Source: Cryphonectria parasitica EP155
Lineage: Eukaryota; Ascomycota; Sordariomycetes; Diaporthales; Cryphonectriaceae
Reading direction: 5' to 3'
DNA length: 64,000 bases
NCBI RefSeq assembly: GCF_011745365.1
Contig: NW_024468909.1
Span: 3,100,001-3,164,000 of the forward strand
The translations under genes were made by a program, and so were the position numbers. Positions within the stretch are counted from its first letter, which is position 1, and each line of letters begins with the position of its first letter. Shown piece by piece: positions 59,996-64,000 of this stretch. The notes under the pieces were generated by a model. That model was given only the letters and a program-made list of their open reading frames with translations. It did no database searches and was not told the DNA's origin.

Positions 59996-60874
59996 TTATA
60001 GTTTGTTCCCAATCCAAGCCCACCACCTATCCACATTCGGCTTGTCTCCCAGGACAGCACCGCCCTCCACATCCACATCGATATCAAACTCTCTCATCTG
60101 TTCAAACTTGAACTCGTCACTGCCATACTCGCCCAGCCAGTCGTCAGCCTCATCTGCCCCACCACCGAGGTCGTCAGCGCCCACGCCCGAGTCCAGCAAG
60201 CCCTTGCTCCTCGTCTTCCTTATCCGGCCCAGCTCCTTCTCGAGGTTGGTCTTGACGAGCTTGGCCGGCAGCGCCGTGAACAGGTCCGTCTTGTTGGCCG
60301 CGACCAGCACCGGGATGGTATAGGGCGCCTTGCTCGTCTTGGTGGACCCCATGCGCTTCTGTAGCCGGAGGAGGACGTCGTACAGGTAGGCCGCGGTGTC
60401 GGCCAGGATATTGGGCTCCGAGAGGGCGGCCGCGTCGACTACGAACACCACGGCCTTGAGCTTGGTGGACAGCGTCCCCTCGGGGGTGAGCCGCCCAAAG
60501 GCGTAGTGCCGCAGCTTGCCGTGCCCGGGGGTGTCAACCATCAGGAACCTGACGGCGGTGGCACCCGTGGCGTCGAGGTCGTCGCGGTACGAAGAGGTGC
60601 GGCTCTCGTCAATTGCGAGTTCCGTCGAGGACCACGTCTGCGAGGTGTGCGTCTCAGAGGGGGAGGCGCGGCGCTCGAGGAGGGTGTGGAGAGTCGTCTT
60701 GCCGGCGCCGCTGGGGCCCACGAGCAGGATCGACGGGAGGACGGTGTAGGTGGCAGCTTGGGTGAACCAGTAGTGCATCAGGAGCGGCATCAGGAGCACG
60801 ATCAGCCCGCCGATGATGAAGACGGGCGCTGAGGGGGTCATAATGACCTCGACAAAGTTCTTGAAGTGGTCCAT
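59996..60874 (-). CDS. SRP102: Signal recognition particle receptor subunit beta
   Basis: Membrane-anchored GTPase that holds SRP receptor alpha at the ER for cotranslational targeting. Intronless, 292 aa. Seen: one strong transmembrane helix at about 17-36 (VFIIGGLIVLLMPLLMHYWF), a P-loop GPSGAGKTT (about 53-61), DTPGHGKLR (switch II), a FVVDAA strand, NKTD as the guanine-specificity motif, and a C-terminus ending WWAWIGNKL. A charged Gly/Asp-rich insertion (about 225-250) lies before the end. Divergent from akr1. Confidence 0.94.
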   Translation of the reverse strand: MDHFKNFVEVIMTPSAPVFIIGGLIVLLMPLLMHYWFTQAATYTVLPSILLVGPSGAGKTTLHTLLERRASPSETHTSQTWSSTELAIDESRTSSYRDDLDATGATAVRFLMVDTPGHGKLRHYAFGRLTPEGTLSTKLKAVVFVVDAAALSEPNILADTAAYLYDVLLRLQKRMGSTKTSKAPYTIPVLVAANKTDLFTALPAKLVKTNLEKELGRIRKTRSKGLLDSGVGADDLGGGADEADDWLGEYGSDEFKFEQMREFDIDVDVEGGAVLGDKPNVDRWWAWIGNKL

Positions 60875-61849
60875 GGTTTCGAAGACGAGCGACTCTGCTC
60901 TTGGTTTGCGCCGACTTGACGTGCTGAGATGTGTCCTCGTGGATCGAACTGCCCTTTTTGTCTTGCCCTCTCTTATTCTCTCTTCCCCTCGATTCTTCTT
61001 GTCTCTCTCGTCCCCGGCTACTTGACGAACAACGCGGCAGCGGAAGAGGGAATGGACAAGATTAATGAGGAGGAGAACTCAAGGTAGAGAAGAGGGAGTT
61101 TCCTATGTCGTACGGCCGTGGCCTCGTGGGGTGACCTGAGGCTCGTACGTTTGTGTCTCCTCGGGAGGTTTCTTGACAGTGGACCGCGTCCGACGTCGAT
61201 GGAGATGGCCAAGAAAAGCGGGCCTGCAGCTGCAACTGGTTGACAGAAGAAGAAGAAGAAGAAAATACAGCAGGGCACACAACAGTGCGGCAGGCAGGGG
61301 TGTGCTGCCAATTACCACGGTAGCTCATTCAAGGTTTGTATCAAGCTTCCAGAAGGCGGGCGCCAGAACCGGAGACAATCCAGCGGGTGCAGCTCCTACG
61401 TTGAGCCAACTAGACCCCAACAGGACAGGGTTCCCCCAGGCACCCCTGGTCAGCACGTCAGGCAAGCGCTGCAGATGAGACCTAAAATCATCATGGCTGT
61501 GCTGCTTGCCTCCTACCAACGGTTCCTACGGGCGAAGTGTCTGGTTCACCGGTTTTGTCGCTACACCTGTTGGATTCAGCTCTCTTATGCCACCTGTTTC
61601 TCAATTCTCAGTGTCCTTCGACAACCTCAGACTTCGATTCTCCATTTCTGCTGGCATGCCACAGGTCATTGTCTTCTTTCTTGTGTGTATAAATGACTAG
61701 CTTGTGAAGGCGCCTACGTCAGTTCAAACCTCGACATCGCGACTCCCAGGCTTCGAACCGCTCTCGAGCAATTCCAACGTACTACTTCTCCGCCCCATAA
61801 CGACCCCCCCAAGAAAACGATTTGAGGTCGATCAACACATCTGTCAGGC
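60875..61849. other. Divergent promoter, SRP receptor beta and akr1
   Basis: About 1 kb with a (GAA)n-type tract near 61246-61264. No supportable gene. Confidence 0.55.
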
Positions 61850-64000
61850 ATGGCGAGCAAGGAGGGACCGGGCTCGGGCGCCCCCATACAGCCCTCCGCA
61901 AAGGGCACCAAGACAGAACCCCAAGTCAACTCGGACGTGGAAATGGGGTCTCTTGGAAATGGCAACGCCAACGGCGCCGAGCCGCAGTTGGACATAATGC
62001 ACATGGCCAGGATAGGAGATATCGCGGCAATGGAGAAGCTGTTCGAGACCAAAGAGTATGATGCGACATACTGCGACGACGAGGGCATCACTGCATTACA
62101 CGTACGTCTAGCCCGTACCCACGTTTCGTCACCGGTGAAGCTGGACTGTGCTGACATTTTTTTTTTTTTTTAAATCCTGCAGTGGGCCGCGATCAACAAC
62201 CAGTACGCCATGTGCAAGTTCCTGATCGAGAAGGGTGCCGAGATCAACAAGAAGGGAGGAGAGTCGGTGGCCACAGCGCTGCAGTGGGCAGCCCAGCGAT
62301 GCCACTACTACACTGTCCACCTGCTCCTCCAGCATGGCGCCGACCCTCTGATTACAGACGCGCAAGGATACAACACGCTGCACACAAGTACATTCAACGG
62401 CAATGTGCTCCTGCTGACGCTATTGCTTCATACCGGCATCCCCGTGGACGTCCTCGACAGCTTCGGCCACACCGGACTCATGTGGGCCGCGTATAAGGGT
62501 TTTCCGGCCTGCGTCGACCTGTACCTAAGATGGGGTGCCAATGTCCACGCGACGGACGAGCAGGGCTTCACGGCATTGCATTGGGCGTTGGTCAAGGGCA
62601 GCCCGGGCTGTGTCCAGAAGCTCATCGAGTACGGCGCGGATCGCTTTGCCAAGACAAATACCGGCAAGACGCCCGCCATCACAGCCCAGGAGCTCAACAC
62701 ACTTCCGGCATGGCGCAAGGCGCTCACCGAGAGCGGCTACGATGAGGATGGGCATGCCATCACGCCGACCTTCCCGGGAGCCAGTTATCTCCTCAAGAAC
62801 AAGAAGGAGTTCGTTACCAAATTCACCTTCTTGTGGCCCCTGTCGATTCTCTGGACCGTGATATGGATCCTATCCAAATTCCCGCCCATCTTTGGTTTGC
62901 CCCTTGCACTGGCTGTGGCGTATGGACTGCAATCCGTTGCGAAGCACGTTCTCACGTATGCGCCAGCTGATATGAGGCAATTAACGCGGACGGTACGTAC
63001 GCCCGTCCTTTGCAATACCCGATGATCTTTCTTGCTGACCTGCATATAAAGCCTTGGATGGCGGGGATTTTCTCAGCATCTTTGTTTCTGGTTGGTGTGA
63101 CGTGGTTCTTTGCGGTCCTGCCGAGCACAACATTCCGAGCTGGTAAGTCGGCCTCCATATCTCCGCGGGCTACAAGAACACATGTCTGACTTGTGCAGAC
63201 GCCGAACACCGGCAATTATTCGCGAATCTGTGCTTCGCGATATTCTTTGGCATGTGTACTTGGTTTTACTACCTGTGCATGGTCTATGATCCCGGCTTTG
63301 TACCCAAGATGAACGGCATTGCAGAGCAAAAGATTGTCATCGATGAGCTGATCAGCCTTTGGAAGTATGATGAGGCCAACTTCTGCGTCCAGTGCATGAT
63401 TCGGACGCCTCTGAGAAGCAAGCACTGCCGGAGATGCCAGCGCTGCGTTGCACGGCATGACCAGTAAGTAGCCTCCAACGAGTGTGCTCATATTCGAGGG
63501 CACCTGACTGACTGGCGGCTTGTAGTCACTGCCCATGGGTGTACAACTGCGTCGGTGTCAACAATCACAGACATTTCTTCCTCTACCTCATCAACCTTAC
63601 ACTGGGGATCTTGAGCCTGGATCTTGTCGTATACAACTACTATACCGCCATCATTCCCACTGCATCCAAGGAATGCAGCATATTTGGGCCTGGTATCTGT
63701 CAGATCGTCAACGCTGACACCTTCACCCTGCTCGTCACTATATGGGCGAACCTGCAGCTGACCTGGGTCGGCATGCTGCTTTTTGTACAGTTCGTCCAGG
63801 TCGCAAAAGCCATGACGACGTACGAGAACATGTTTGGTGTGAACGCGGCCGCTACAAGCTCTCTCACCTCCGCTTTCACCTCGACCGGCGCGCCTCTGGA
63901 CTCTGGAAGCCTGCCCCCGTCCGGATCGTCAGCCGAACCAGATGCCAGCGCTGCACATGGAGGGCATGGCCACAAGCATGGCGGCGGCGGCGGCGGCTTG
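61850..64000 (+). CDS. akr1: Palmitoyltransferase Akr1 (ankyrin-repeat DHHC protein), 3' end beyond window
   Basis: Golgi/endosome S-acyltransferase for proteins such as Yck kinases and heterotrimeric-G-protein-linked factors. Exons 61850-62101, 62183-62992, 63052-63142, 63199-63463, 63526 to the edge. Seen: a disordered Ser/Gly-rich start, then ankyrin repeats from about residue 48 to 280 (including [24 protein letters not shown] across intron 1, [24 protein letters not shown]), hydrophobic membrane helices around [18 protein letters not shown] and [13 protein letters not shown], the Cys-rich domain CVQC..CRRCQRC..HDHHCPW with intron 4 splitting the first His of DHHC, and two further helices. 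The window ends in a Gly/His-rich cytosolic tail, so stop and length are unknown. Confidence 0.95.

Overview
This 64 kb window is nuclear DNA of a filamentous ascomycete (Pezizomycotina, most likely a Sordariomycete). The evidence is GC-rich genes with many short introns (about 55-120 bp, GTRNGT donors, CTRAC branch points, YAG acceptors) and typical fungal gene families: a Thi20-type ThiD-TenA fusion, NoxR, a fungal TORC2 Rictor, Akr1 and csnE. The long intergenic stretches carry microsatellites, pyrimidine tracts and poly-C/poly-G runs. Introns were joined by hand from splice signals and reading phase, and every multi-exon model closes in frame. No rRNA, tRNA, CRISPR array or intact transposon was seen. 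The species cannot be named from the sequence alone.

Layout. 1-9.1 kb has no supportable gene. 9.1-11.4 kb (-) is the thiamine-salvage fusion. 12.4-16.8 kb (-) is the TORC2 subunit Rictor/Ste16. It is head-to-head with urate oxidase (18.9-20.0 kb, +), which is tail-to-tail with mitochondrial ribosomal protein uL13m (20.7-21.4 kb, -). uL13m is head-to-head with the copper chaperone for superoxide dismutase (21.8-23.4 kb, +). A 6.7 kb gene-poor gap precedes noxR (30.1-32.1 kb, +), the activator of fungal NADPH oxidases. Then come an alpha/beta-hydrolase/dual-specificity-phosphatase fusion (33.7-35.9 kb, -), an NDUFAF3-like complex I assembly factor (37.3-38.1 kb, -), ribosomal protein eL34 (38.9-39.7 kb, -), a small three-exon gene of unknown function (40.8-41.3 kb, -), a FAR1-like Q-rich putative transcription factor (42.0-43.5 kb, +), a hemerythrin-domain protein (45.4-46.1 kb, +), COP9 signalosome subunit 5 (46.9-48.0 kb, +), mitochondrial glutamyl-tRNA synthetase with a long C-terminal extension (48.3-51.4 kb, -), a Ydj1-type DnaJ chaperone ending in CaaX (53.3-54.8 kb, +), ribosomal protein eL32 (55.6-56.5 kb, +), cystathionine beta-synthase (57.8-59.6 kb, +), SRP receptor beta (60.0-60.9 kb, -) and the 5' part of the palmitoyltransferase Akr1 (61.8 kb to the edge, +).

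Most genes are housekeeping and do not form a biosynthetic cluster. One loose theme is oxygen and redox chemistry: urate oxidase (makes H2O2), Ccs1 (activates Cu/Zn-SOD), NoxR (controls superoxide production), the hemerythrin-domain protein and the complex I assembly factor. A second theme is mitochondrial function: uL13m, NDUFAF3 and mitochondrial GluRS, possibly with presequence-bearing isoforms of Ccs1 and the hemerythrin protein.

The points most worth following are the hydrolase-phosphatase fusion, the roughly 290-residue extension on mitochondrial GluRS, a GC-AG intron whose retention would remove the CaaX box of the J-protein, a urate oxidase without a recognisable peroxisomal signal, and in-frame upstream starts that add mitochondrial-like N-termini to Ccs1 and the hemerythrin protein.
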